Shown: piece after piece, positions 40,874-52,193 of the stretch
How the letters are laid out: each line of letters begins with the position of its first letter
Position numbering within the stretch: position 1 is the first letter of the stretch
Assembly: GCF_001642475.1 (NCBI RefSeq)
Contig: NW_019173940.1
Coordinates: forward strand, 62,001-126,000
Direction: 5' to 3'
Length of the DNA stretch: 64,000 bases
From: Fonsecaea monophora
Lineage: Eukaryota > Ascomycota > Eurotiomycetes > Chaetothyriales > Herpotrichiellaceae
Made by a program: the position numbers and the translations under genes
The notes under the pieces: generated by a model
The model's database searches: none
What the model saw: only the letters and a program-made list of their open reading frames with translations
What the model was told of the DNA's origin: nothing

Positions 40874-42695
40874 CTCGCCGGTAATAGATTGCACATTTCT
40901 GACGGCCACGAGTCTGACCGATCACCAGGTATCGCTGGCGAGAAAACGATTCAGGAAGAAGTCAGGCTGAGTGAGTGGCGTTTAATGTTCTCAGCTGCCC
41001 AGCCTCACCAATCTCACTGACAAAGTTTACCTAGCAGGAAAAAAAAAATGAGATGAGGCGCCTGGGGGCCAGGAAGCCTGCGAGAAATGCGGGTGATTGA
41101 CCTAACGAGGAGGCTAAGTCATGGCCAATTCCCCCCGCAATCGAGATTCTTGCAGGGATGTCCTTTGGTGGCCTGAATCTTGGATAACCTCTGGTTTGCA
41201 TGAATGGTCAGACCTTCACAGACCTCTGTGTAACCAACTTCGAGCTGAACGGGAGACTTGAAGATCAACGGTTGGATGCCTGTGGGCGAAGCCAGGGTGC
41301 GCAAAGTGGCTTGCCGTGCTTGCCCTAGCCGACTCCAATCAGGAGATTCCATCAAGCATCTTTGAAGCCTGTCACTGGCGAGGATAACTCAGCTGCAAGG
41401 GATGTGTTAACGAAGACGGTCCCAATGATATACGAGGTACTTGTGTGAATCCCCCTCCTTAAGACGCAATCGCAGGTCCGAGGTTGCGACTCCATGCCTA
41501 TGTCTGGCAATCGCCACGAGAGTGCTGAGTAGGTTGAGGCCATTGAGGCCGTTGTGATATGTTTTCATTGTCGCCACTGTCTCTCAAATCGGCTTTCTTT
41601 TCTCTCCTGCACGGCGCGGATCGTCTCTTGCCGTCACGACCCGTGCGCAACTCCAATTCGCCTCATTTGAGCCGCTAGAGGTCTAGACATAGAACGAAGC
41701 ACTCCACGAATCTGGGTCGTAGCTCTCGGATATGTGGCCGGTGTCAATAACCTAATCGCCGACTCGACTGGTAGGTTCTGGCAATTCGGAAGAGGTGGTA
41801 TGAGACTGCATAATTCGAGGATTTAAAGGTAAGACAATGACTGCGTAAGTCCCATTCAAGATGTTGTACTCGGCACGCACAGCGTCTCACAAGAATGTGA
41901 AACCTTCACGGGCGCAGTCCACAATCCACAATCCAAACTCTCCGAACTCGTCGACAACTCCCGTCTGCCTTTTTATTTCACTCGGTCTATTGTTACGGTG
42001 CCTACTTTCTGCAGCCGCCAGACAGCTAGCCATCAATGACTTACCCTGACAACTTCGCATTCGACTCGACTCGACTCGACTCGACTCGACTTGACTTGAC
42101 TTGACTTGGTGTCATGACGCCCCCATTCTCCGTCTGTTCTGGGAAAGCAAAATCTCCCACAAGGACTACATACGGCACGGTACTGGGGGAAAGACGCAGA
42201 GCCTCCAAGAACGATTGGGGACAGACAGGGGACAGACCAATCGATGCAACTGCTGGAGCGTCGCCAGTCTAACGGCCCGCCGCACGTGTATGCGGACGTT
42301 ATGATTAACAGGGGTAGATCAACGCCGAGCATTCGACGGCGACAATGATAGGGGTGAAATACTTCATTATCATTACTATTTGCATCGACAGACTATGACA
42401 AAACATGTTCAGAGTAAGGTCGGGTTTCGGGTAAAAATATACGACTCGTTCAGAAAAGTGACAATTGTTGGTGAAGCCTTGGGTACCGGGATGGATGTGG
42501 GGCAACCAAGTTCCCCGGACTCACAATATGGCATATATTAACAAGTTGGTCTTCAAGGTGTTTGTCTAGAAGGGATCTGTAGATTCCGTTGCAGCAATAC
42601 AATACAGGCGTACTTTACCTCGATCGAAGCCCGGACAGGAATATACCTATCAACTCTGATACTCGGGTGGACCAATTGCCAATATATCCTTCATC
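40874..42695. other. Divergent intergenic region with pentamer repeat
   Basis: About 1.8 kb between the ankyrin-CorA start (-) and the VOC gene start (+). Apart from the TCGAC array, the only frames of note (41119-41543, -) show no known family and no sensible splicing. Both promoters must lie here. Confidence 0.5.
42061..42105. repeat. Pentamer array (TCGAC)6(TTGAC)3
   Basis: Six perfect TCGAC units are followed directly by three TTGAC units. The two halves differ by one C-to-T change in each unit, at a CpG site. Non-coding. Confidence 0.95.
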
Positions 42696-43335
42696 ATGTC
42701 TAAAGTGAGTACTAGCTATTTCCTGAGCCCAAGTCTAAACAGTGTTGCTTACACCCAGATAGCAGTTCAACCACAGCTTCAACCATGTGGGTGTTTCGGT
42801 ACCCGATCTCGATGCAGCAATCAAATGGTACACGACAAACCTGAACTTCCGTTTACTGAAGGCCCCCCAAGAAATCAAGGAAACCGGAATCCCAGAGGTT
42901 GATGAAATCTTGTCCAAGAGTAAGTAGCTTTGGTCACCCTCCAACAGACCGGGAGGCGTGATTGCGCTTGTCCCACTACTGACATGAGTGACAGTTTATG
43001 GCCACGATCTTAAACACGTCAAAGTTGCATGTCTGGCTACAGGGAATGGGATCGGCTTTGAACTCTTCGAGTTTGTTAGGCCCAAATATAGCGGACCAAC
43101 GAGCCCGACGGAATTTGGCCCGGACAATTATGCTAAAGGTGGCTGCTTCCATATGGGAGTGACTGACCCAGACCCGGATGCTTTGTGCGAGCGACTGGTG
43201 CAGCAAGGAGGGAAGAAGGTCGGAGGCACCATGAATTTGCCAAATGGTGAATCAGTCTTGTACATGCAGGACCCCTGGGGAAATGTCCTTGAGCTGTGCA
43301 GCTGTAGTTTTGAATCAATGGTCTTGACCAATTGA
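42696..43335 (+). CDS. VOC-superfamily (glyoxalase / bleomycin-resistance fold) protein
   Basis: Three exons (42696-42704, about 42766-42919, 42995-43335), with introns of about 61 and 75 bp, give 167 residues. Exon 1 holds only ATG-TCT-AAA. The acceptor of intron 1 is a tandem TAGCAG, so use of the first AG (exon from 42763) would add one Gln. The protein has two beta-alpha-beta-beta-beta halves: FNHVGVSVPDLDAAIKWYTT at the start and GCFHMGVTDPDPDALCERL in the second half, ending YMQDPWGNVLELCS. Likely metal ligands are the His of FNHVGV, Glu in GFELFEF, His of CFHMGV and the Glu of VLELCS. VOC enzymes include glyoxalase I, dioxygenases and drug-binding proteins; the substrate here is unknown. 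No signal peptide; probably cytosolic. Confidence 0.87.
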
Positions 43336-45196
43336 TAGGCACGAAATGAAGTATATGCGGCATATTCCAGGAAGGACGCCAAAGTGGGAATGGCATTTGA
43401 GAGCGACGTTGTTCCTAGTGCGAAACCAGCCAAGTCCAGCCCAGGGGTATATATCGATCGCCTCGTGGACAAAGGCCTTTTCCAGTAGCTGTGGCTGGGA
43501 CGAACCCTGCATACACTCACCTATGTGAGACTCGGGGGCCCATACTTTTCACCTCAACCACAAAAGAACCACATCACAAGAGTCCAAGCGCGACTAGCTC
43601 GACAGTCAATCGATTATGACATTGTATCAGCCGGCTGTTTTAGATTACACCACAATACGGAGGACAAGTGCCGATGATAGTGGTTCATTGGCCACGGGAC
43701 GCATCCGGTATATAAGCCGCAGTGGGATATCAAGAAGGGGGTCCGAGGATCGAAGGCAGGCCATTATTGGGAAATCCAGACCTCGGTTTACCGCAAGCTC
43801 GGCATTGTCATCGGCTTGTTTCGAAAATCGTGGTCGCCGGTGATGTCTATGCCATACTGATAGAACTGTACTGCATAGGGTCAAGATGGGGCATAACATC
43901 CTGGCTGGGAGGTGTCGGCTCGGGAAGAGGTGATCCGAAGTGTTTGTGAATGCAAGGTGCGTGAGAGAGAAGGAAAGGTCAAGACAAGCCAAAAGTTACA
44001 CTTAATACATTCTGCTATCCCTCGCGCAGCTTGTACTCCCTGTAAAGACGGTAGGCGAGAGAGAGCTTCCGATATCCACCAGCCACAAAAGTATTCAAGC
44101 AAGAATACCGCACACCGTGGTGATGTTGATGATGCATAGGTTGGGTTTCATCATAGTCGTATATGTGTACGAGGTAGAAGACGCGGCGTTGGTCGCACAG
44201 ACAAAGGGTATCTGTAGAGGTAGCGGAAGTTGACCACTTATAAACTAGTCAGATCCTCCATTCTGTGTCCGTCGTCACCCTTTTTGACTCCTTGCGGATA
44301 TCATTGTAAGATTGTGGAAAAAGGCATCGCGATCTCTAGCGTAACACGAGGAGATATACAATAGAGCGGCGTCACTTGTTCCCCACATCAGCGCGCAGAG
44401 AATACAAGCCGCTTTTAGCATGGCCAGGAGTGGATGAACTGCGCTGCCGCCTGAACCCTCAACTCTGTGTCTCCTGTTCAACGTCTCGTCTCTTCTCAAT
44501 TCCCTCTGGCAGTCCTTCCATTTTACTCTTTTCACTGCTCAAACTTGAGTAAAGATCATATTTCTCCTCGTCACTGCCACGCGCGGCCTTCCTTTACACG
44601 GTGTTTCCTGCACGAGAGTTCTCACTTCCGAGCCACGCACCCAGTTTCTTTGCCTGGCGATCTCTTGCCGGTCTCCGGTCAACACGCTGTTTGACTTCAC
44701 CAAGCGATCAGACTCGGTGCAGCTCCGAGAAACAGGCGCCGGATTTATTTCCTTTCTCTTCCTTGCTGGACTTTTACATTGGAACCATTGTATCACAAGC
44801 TTCAGGACGGCAGCTGGCCTGCTTCATGTATTATGACATTCAAAACTGCGCATTGATTTTGCAATGAAGATTCACACCGAATTGTACAAGAGTCTCGAGT
44901 TCTGTACGTACTACTTGTTGGGTGACTCATGTCCCTGAGGTTCAAAGTCGGAGCTTGTCTGGCGGTGCGGGATGACTTTGATGTTTGGCAACACGAGACA
45001 TATTGAATCTCAGATCATGCGTCCTCTGTTTGTGAACCCTCTTCATGTATCTCTGGCTAATACTGTATGTATCTCGCAGAAACCACCTGGTTCTTATATC
45101 CTGCCTGTTGATTTGCCCGTCTTGTGCATAGATCTGTGGCAGACAGAAAATCCGACTCTATTCTAACCTCCTCTCTACCTCTAAGCATCCTCCACC
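43336..45196. other. Long intergenic region, no gene seen
   Basis: About 1.9 kb between two plus-strand genes. The short ORFs on both strands lack codon-like composition and family motifs, and I could not splice them into a known protein. The segment from 44460 on is C/T-rich and A/T-rich, as in a promoter and leader. Confidence 0.5.
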
Positions 45197-46466
45197 ATGG
45201 CCTCTGCAGACGAAGACAATTTTGACATTGATATTTACGGCGATGGCGAGGTCGATATGGGTAACGATGGTACCATGGATTACAAGGCGGAGGACGAAGA
45301 TATTCAGCTGCAGACGGAGGAAGATGTGCCCGTATCAGCGGAAGAGACACATGCGGCGCCCGCAATTGAAGACAAACAGCCTATCTCAAGTCCAACTGCC
45401 TCTATTGCCAAGGAAAAACCCGACGACGTCAAAGCCGAACATTCCGATTCCATTGCCTCCAAACCCGTCCCACAGCAAGGTGTCAAACGTAAAGAGACCT
45501 CGGACGAGAGACCCATCGACCACGGAGCTACCAACGCTTTGATGATTTCAGACTTACATTGGTGGACGACCGAGGACGATATTCGTGGTTGGGCTAACGA
45601 AGCAGGGACTGAAGACGAACTGAAGGACCTGACTTTCAGTGAACACAAGGTCAATGGCAAGAGCAAAGGGTTAGTCAACAATCATGCTGTGTTTTCTCAT
45701 CTTTGCTAATAGCTCCATACAGCCAATTGTATCTCGAGTTTTCTTCGCCTCAAGCAGCGACTGCCATGAAGCACAAGATCGACTCACTAGCGGGCAGCCA
45801 GCCTGGCTCGCGCAAACACTCTGTCGTGTACACTAACGCCACTCAGAATCCGTTCAAGACGCTCCCCAAAGATGCGCCTGCTCGAGTCAGGGAAGAGAGA
45901 CCGGTTCGCGGGGGTTCATTTAGTTCTGGACCTCGCTCTGATACCAGCTACGGTATGAACAACCAAGGCTTTCGAGGTGGCCGGGGTGGCGGGTTCAACC
46001 GCGGTGGTTATAACATGCACAATCAGTACAACCGCAATTTCTCTGGTCCGATGGGTGGCTACAACGGCAACAATAACCACCAAAACATGGGCTTTCAGAA
46101 CAACATGGGGATGGGAGGTAATTACGGCGGCTTCAACAATAGGGGAGGGATGATGGGCAACCCCATGCGAGGCGCTATGGGTGGCATGCGCGGAGGCCGT
46201 GGGGGCATGAACACCATGATGCCCATGGGTGGTGGAATGGGGATGGCAAATATGGGCATGAATCCGATGATGGCTGGAATGGGAATGGGAGGTATGTTGG
46301 ATGCTGATATTTGTGCCCTGGATCCCTCTTTACCAGAAGTTGACCATGTATCTCAGGCTTTCAAGGAAACCAGTTCAATCCAGGAATGTTCAACTCCACT
46401 CCAGGTCAGAATTTTGGTGGCGGCGATTGGAATCAACACGGAGCGAAACGTCAGCGACAGGAGTAG
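45197..46466 (+). CDS. RRM RNA-binding protein with Gly/Met/Asn-rich tail (CPSF6-like)
   Basis: Three exons (45197-45669, 45723-46291, 46357-46466), with introns of 53 and 65 bp (GTTAGT...ACAG; GTATGT...CTCAG), give 383 residues. An acidic N-terminal region is followed by one RRM from about residue 112: ALMISDLHWWTTEDDIRGWA (RNP2-like) and KSKGQLYLEF (RNP1), the latter restored only by splicing intron 1. The HWWT sequence in RNP2 is like that of cleavage factor Im large subunits (CPSF6/7) and their fungal relatives, which take part in mRNA 3'-end processing. The tail is dominated by RGG, GGM and NN motifs and is probably a disordered, phase-separating region. The last exon ends GAKRQRQE, a possible basic nuclear signal. 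The start has a good context (caccATGG). Confidence 0.85.
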
Positions 46467-47421
46467 CAAGCATTGTAACACGGCCAGAACCAGCAACAGA
46501 CAGCGAGCATCCTCGTGCGACAGACGTTGGACTCAACTGTCGGCAACTTCCAGCACTCTTTCGACTTGTACGCCACGCAGATTGGCTACGTATATCCGAC
46601 TGATATGACTGCTACCGTACCCCCTTCGCCGTTGACAACCGATTGGCAAAGACTGGAATGAGAGGATCTGGCTGGGTCAGGGCCCACGCTGCAGGTCGCG
46701 AAAAACTCTCGAGAAAGCTCCGAAGTGTCTAGGAGGGCACGGGAGCTAAGCGACAGCGAGCATGATGTAATTCTGCACCCCACGACGTTCACGTTAGGCA
46801 CCTATCAGGTGATGATCGGCTCTGTTGCACGGAAGATGCACCAGGGTTGTTGTATTTCTACACTCGAAACTCCAATGGTGCGCGGAAATGGTCAGGCTTG
46901 GTGTGGCATGTGCTCATGGGCCTTGGCTTGCCCTTCATACCGTAGAAATGGATTCATGGCTTTCATCAGGATGATCTTGAAGAAGCACCAATTCACCCAC
47001 ACACGTAGGCCCTTTTTCACAGTGCTTCTCTGGTGTCCGGGTCAGGCGGGGAAATAGCTTCCAAGCCTGTGAGTGCCATTGGGAAGTTCTGGAGCTTGGG
47101 TGTCGGAAAAATCTTCCTGCTGGTTTCCCATTTACAAGTGTGGCGGTTTTTGCGGCCTCAGATCAACGGAGACTCATCATTGTATTGAACTTCTATCTTT
47201 TTTTCTCGATTTCATTTCACACTGCGGTACAAATGCAGCGTTATGCGACTTGGACTGGATGCTTCGCCGTCGCCTTGATTCGCAACTGTACCAGCCCAAG
47301 CGCATTTCCCCCGCTCACGCCGTCGAACACCAAATTCCTACCTGCGCCACTTGCCACCCACTCGAGCCACATTCACGTCGTCGCGCACTGCTAGCCAGGT
47401 AGTAATCTCATTTCGCTTCCA
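46467..47421. other. Intergenic region
   Basis: About 950 bp between the RRM gene and the Zn2Cys6 gene, both on the plus strand. Short frames at 46725-47400 look non-coding. The 250 bp before 47422 are C-rich, consistent with a promoter and leader. Confidence 0.55.
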
Positions 47422-50411
47422 ATGTCGGAGCAAAGACAGCAGCGTCGTGGTGAACCTCCCCGTGCTCCGACTTCCGGACACGGTCAAGCCTCCTCGATAT
47501 CTCAGTCGGTTTCTCAAACCCCGATCCAGGCTCCAATCCGCTCAATCGAAACACCCACTGCCGACCTTTCCAATCGCCCTACGCCCACCTCACAGACACC
47601 TCGCTCCCCCGCGTCAAACCTCTTGTTTCGTGTCCCACAATCTCCTCTCACTGCGACGAGTGAATCGTCTCAGAGAGCTGGAAAAGTTGCCATTCCAAGG
47701 TTGAAGAGGTCAATTGATCCATCTGAAGATCCGACTCGATCAGGGGGAAGGCACCGCGTCAATCATGCATGTGAACCCTGCCGGCATCGCAAGACCAAAT
47801 GCAGCGGGGAGCGCCCAGCGTGCAAACATTGCCAGGACTTTAAGATTACATGCTTTTACGCCGATGGCAAAAGAGATAGGGCCAAAAAGTTGGTTGACAT
47901 TTGTTCGAGCGTGAAGATGCTAATTGGCGTCTAGGCAATTTGGAACCTTGACGGAGAAGGTGGCCGATTATGAAAAACTGCTCAGGGAACTGATATCGAG
48001 GGTTGATGAAGACGACGCAAGATTGATCCGAGCATCGCTAGAGAAGGTGAGTTCCTTTCAATGCAAACATAATCCCTGTTCTACGCTGATTCTCGACAGG
48101 AATCGAATTATGACGCCGAAGAAACCCTCACAGAAGGCACTGCTGATGTTGCCCTGACTGGTGATGTCGATGCAGAAGATGATGAGTCCGGTGCGGAATC
48201 AGAAGCTTCGGCAGGCGCTGGGTCCACGGGTGCACTAGATCGAACCGATGAGGATTTCACCCGTGAGCAGGCCCGGATGACGGGTTTCATGGGGAAGAAC
48301 TCCGAGGTCACCTGGCTCCAGCGCTTGCGTGAGCAGAACAAGTATGGAGACGTTGAACAAGATCGGCAAGGTAATGAGAGGCAACAGGCGCTCGCTGCCA
48401 CGTCCAGTGCCTCGCTGACTTCGAAACGTCCAGTCGGTGACACCCAAATCCCGCTTTCGGAAGCAGACGAAGGCTTCACTATCAAAGATTCCAGCTATCA
48501 CATGGATGACACATCGATATTCATGTACGAGGCCGTTGATGCCTACGAGATGCCTACGCCCGACATTGCGGACCATCTGTTCACTGCATACATGCAGCGA
48601 GTTCACTCGTCCTTTCCCGTAGTTGGAAGGTTGAATCTGACCACTCAGTTTCGAAGGTTCATTAGCGGAACCGTGCAAAGACCACCAGAGAAGTGGCTCG
48701 CGATCCTCAACTTGATCTTTGCAATCGGTGCAAAGTATTCGCATCTAATCAAAGCCGAATGGAAGGGCGACGAGAGGGACCATCTAATCTATTTTACCCG
48801 GGCTCGACTGTTAAGTATGAACTCTGAGACCATCTTCCATCATCCAGATTTGCAGCAGATCCAGGTTCTAGGCTTGATGTCTTTCTACCTGCTTTGCAAC
48901 AGTCAAATCAACCGGTAAGTGTCGCCCAGTCCACCTCGAGGAAGAGCGTCAATTGATTGCAGACCAGTGCTTGGATGCTGAATGGAATTGCTATTCGAGG
49001 AGCCGGCGCCTTGGGACTGAACATGCGCAATGACAGCAATGGCCTGAAGGATTCACTCAAGGAAATCCGCTACCGACTTTGGTGGGCTCTCTACGCCCTG
49101 GAACATCGTCTGTGCAATATGACGGGTAGGGTCAACTGTGTCATGGATGACCACTGTACTACACCCCTGCCAATACCCCTGGAAGAAGAACAATTCGAGA
49201 CCGAGGAAGGCCAGAGACTTCTGAGCAAGGAAATACAACAGGGTGACCGGGCGCCATCCTCAAATTCTCAAACCCCGAGTTTCGGGTCAACCCCTTCAAC
49301 CGACCGCTCTCGTTCGCAAACCAAGATCGACTCACGTTCGCCCTCGATGCCTGGAGCCCTCAGAGCTGGTGACTTGGAATGGGCAAAGGATGTTCAACCT
49401 AACTCTTCACTATACTTTCTCCACCTGGTACAGTTGACTCGCTTGACCCAGAACATCTTTCATAGTCTGTACAACCCGGCGGCGATCAAAGGAACGTGGT
49501 CAGAAGTTCAGGCCAAAGTAAAGGACCTCGACGAACGTCTTGAGCACTGGTATCGCAAACTGCCTCAGGCATTTGCTTTTCGACGGAACCAGCGCGAGCG
49601 CGGGTCCTACGAATTCCGCTTGAATTTGGGTTTCTTCTACTACAGCACCAAGATGACTATCCATCGACCCTGTCTCTGTCGACTTGACCGAAAGATCCCA
49701 GGGCAATCAAGCAAATCACTCGAATTCAACCGCAATTCTGCCGCCTCTTGCGTCGAGGCTGCAATGGATATGCTGCAGCTCATCCCTGATAAACCCAATG
49801 CCGTCGGGCTGATTCGAGTCGGCCCTTGGTGGAACATTGTGCATTGGCTAGTCCAAGCCACGACAGTTCTGATGCTTGAAATCTCATTCCGAGCCAACCA
49901 CATGCCGGAAGAAGCAGAAGCTATACTGAAATCATGCAAGAAAGGCATCCGTTGGCTGCATGCACTAGCAGAAGACAATGTGTCGGCCAGGCGTGCCTGG
50001 ACAATATGTTTCTCGCTGTTTGGGGAAGCAGTCAAAAAGATTGGGCGTGATGTCGACGACTTGCCACACGATCTTCCAGGCAGGCCTTCTCCTCCACGGC
50101 ACGATGTTTCCATGGCAAATTACTCTGCGGTCAGCAATCCTCTGTCCCAGAACATGTATGTGTCGGCTCCAAGCGCGCCTTCTATCTACAACACAATGCC
50201 TGAGCTTCCAAGTGTGCAAGCATTTGCCGCGTTCGACCCAATGATGCGGTACGACCAATATTTCCCCCCGGATCTGCTATTGAACGATCCCTCTTTACAT
50301 TTCCAACAGCCCACCGACGCTGAGATCGAGTTTATGAGCAATGCGTACCATGAAGACCAGGGTCAACAGCACCAAGGTGGCCCGTCCGGTCAAGGACCCA
50401 GGTTGAATTGA
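47422..50411 (+). CDS. Zn2Cys6 transcription factor with fungal-specific regulatory domain
   Basis: Four exons (47422-47888, 47935-48046, 48100-48914, 48968-50411), with introns of 46, 53 and 53 bp, give 945 residues. The binuclear zinc cluster has Cys117, 120, 127, 134, 137 and 144 in CEPCRHRKTKCSGERPAC and KHCQDFKITC. A short linker and a coiled coil (FGTLTEKVADYEKLLRELIS), likely for dimerisation, follow; intron 1 falls exactly between cluster and coil. An acidic region precedes the fungal-specific transcription-factor domain (AYMQRVHSSFPVVGRLNL; NRAWMLNGIAIRGAGALGL; EIRYRLWWALYALEHRLC), where the third intron must use the second AG (GACCAG) to keep frame. The C-terminus is Pro/Gln/Tyr-rich. 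It is a nuclear DNA-binding regulator of unknown targets; the metabolic genes from 52 kb are candidates by proximity only. Intron 1 has a GTTGGT donor. Confidence 0.92.
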
Positions 50412-50696
50412 GATATCGAGCCGAGACAAGTTCCAGACTGCAGGAATGCAACGCGCATCGCGTCCCAGGGAGCCAGAGGACAAAAGGGGCAGCCATCCAC
50501 ATACCAACCGCGATTGACTTGGCATTCCACCATACGCGGTCTGGACATTTGTAATTGAAATGCCCTGCCACTCGAACAATCTTTTCTGCCACCATTCTGG
50601 GACATAAAATCCCAACTGTGAGTCCTATCTTCGCTGGCGAAGGTAAACCATTTCCCCCTTTTCCAGTGAGATTAGACTTGGTTTTGTGCTCCAGAT

Positions 50697-51937
50697 ATGG
50701 AGGTCCTACTACTGCTGATCGCCCTGGCGGCCCCAATTTCTTCGATAAAACAACACGAGGGACGAGCCCATTTCCATCCTAAAGAGCCTCGACAACTCCC
50801 CAGCTCGCCCATCCAAGGGTTGGGAGTGCTAGCAACCCCAGCTCCTGTCGCCACTACCCCATTTACTCCGTCGACTCTGCCCACAATCTCGTCCTATGTC
50901 TTTCCCACGACGGTGATTCAGGAACCGATTGCGACGGTATGTCCCGACACGCCAGCTTCGTCAGCAATATTTTCAGTCCTACCCCTGTCTTCGTTAGGAG
51001 CCAACAAGACGCAAGGCTCGATTACCAATAGCTCAAGTTACATCCCAGTCCGAGTGAATGCCACTGCTCTTCTACCGAACGGAAGCACAACAGTCTTCTT
51101 ATCTACCAGCAGGGCTCGCGTACCGCCGACGGCTTTAGCGACAATACCTCCCATCGAGCCCAGCGGAGCCGAAACAGCACGGATAGTTTTGGACAAGAAT
51201 GGATGCCAGACATTGTACAGTGCAAAAACCACGACATGGTGCAGTACTACTGTGCAGCGGGCTGGAATGATACCTGTTCCCATTACGGATTGCGGTCAAT
51301 ACGTCACGTTCTCCAGTCAGAGACTGGATGCCTGCTCTACGATGGCTGGATCGAGTTTCTCAAGTCCTTCCCTTTCACCTGCGGAAGCGAATGAGCCCAT
51401 GGCGTTCTATGCTGCCCATTGGTATGACCTTGTTCAGAATCCTGTTCCCAACGTCGTTCAAGTCCAAGATTGTCTTCCTCGATCAAGCGGGTGGGATTGC
51501 GTTACCTCGAGCGAAAGCTGGGATGTGGTGACGATCACGAGCACCAGCACTGGGACCAGTGTGGCTTCATTCTCAGGGGTAAGTTGAAGCCAATCCATCG
51601 TCTACATTCGCAACTGACAGGGGTTTAGCCCGCCGTGGTCACATCTGGAACGTACACAGGCATCACCACATTGTCCTTTGAATCGACTCTTACTACCACC
51701 ACAGTGCTAACTTCATCAGCGATCAGTCGTCATCAGCTCGGAGGTGTCAGTGCAGCGACTACATCGGAGCAAACAGTGACTGTGCTGGTGACGATGCCAA
51801 CTACGAGAACCTTGTTACTCGACTCGTTGACCAGAACCACAGTGACCATTCGGCAGACTTCAACGGTCGAGGTAACAGAGACGAGGACTCGAACCTTGGG
51901 TGGTGGTTCATCGGATTTCACAAGACTAGCAAATTAA
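50697..51937 (+). CDS. Secreted Ser/Thr-rich protein of unknown function
   Basis: Two exons (50697-51578, 51629-51937) around a 50-bp intron (GTAAGT...TTTAG) give 396 residues. The start MEVLLLLIALAAPISS is a signal peptide. The mature protein is rich in Ser, Thr and Pro, with several N-glycosylation sequons, as in cell-wall mannoproteins. A cysteine-bearing region in the middle (NGCQTLYSAKTTTWC; DCLPRSSGWDCVTSS) may form a small disulfide domain. The C-terminal 100 residues are Thr/Val repeats (TVTVLVTMPTTRTLL; TVEVTETRTRTLGGG). It does not end in a clear hydrophobic GPI signal, so wall anchoring is uncertain. It lies 285 bp after the Zn2Cys6 gene on the same strand. No enzyme motif is seen. 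Confidence 0.75.
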
Positions 51938-52193
51938 TGAGCAATGCGATACCCGAAAATTCCAACATGAGCAAGCATTTTGTCAGACCCTGTTTTGCAA
52001 GTTCCAATGTTCGTTCTAGTACGGTTTTTGCTAATACACCGACTCTTCCCAATGTTTGCCCATTCATTTCTGCTCACGCCACGGCAGCACGAAACGAACC
52101 AAAGAGCGCGATCGACGACACAGGAAGTGACGCGCTTTTAGCCATCAATCACGCTCGCTCGCTGGCTGGCTCGCCACGGGAGTTTGAGCTTGC

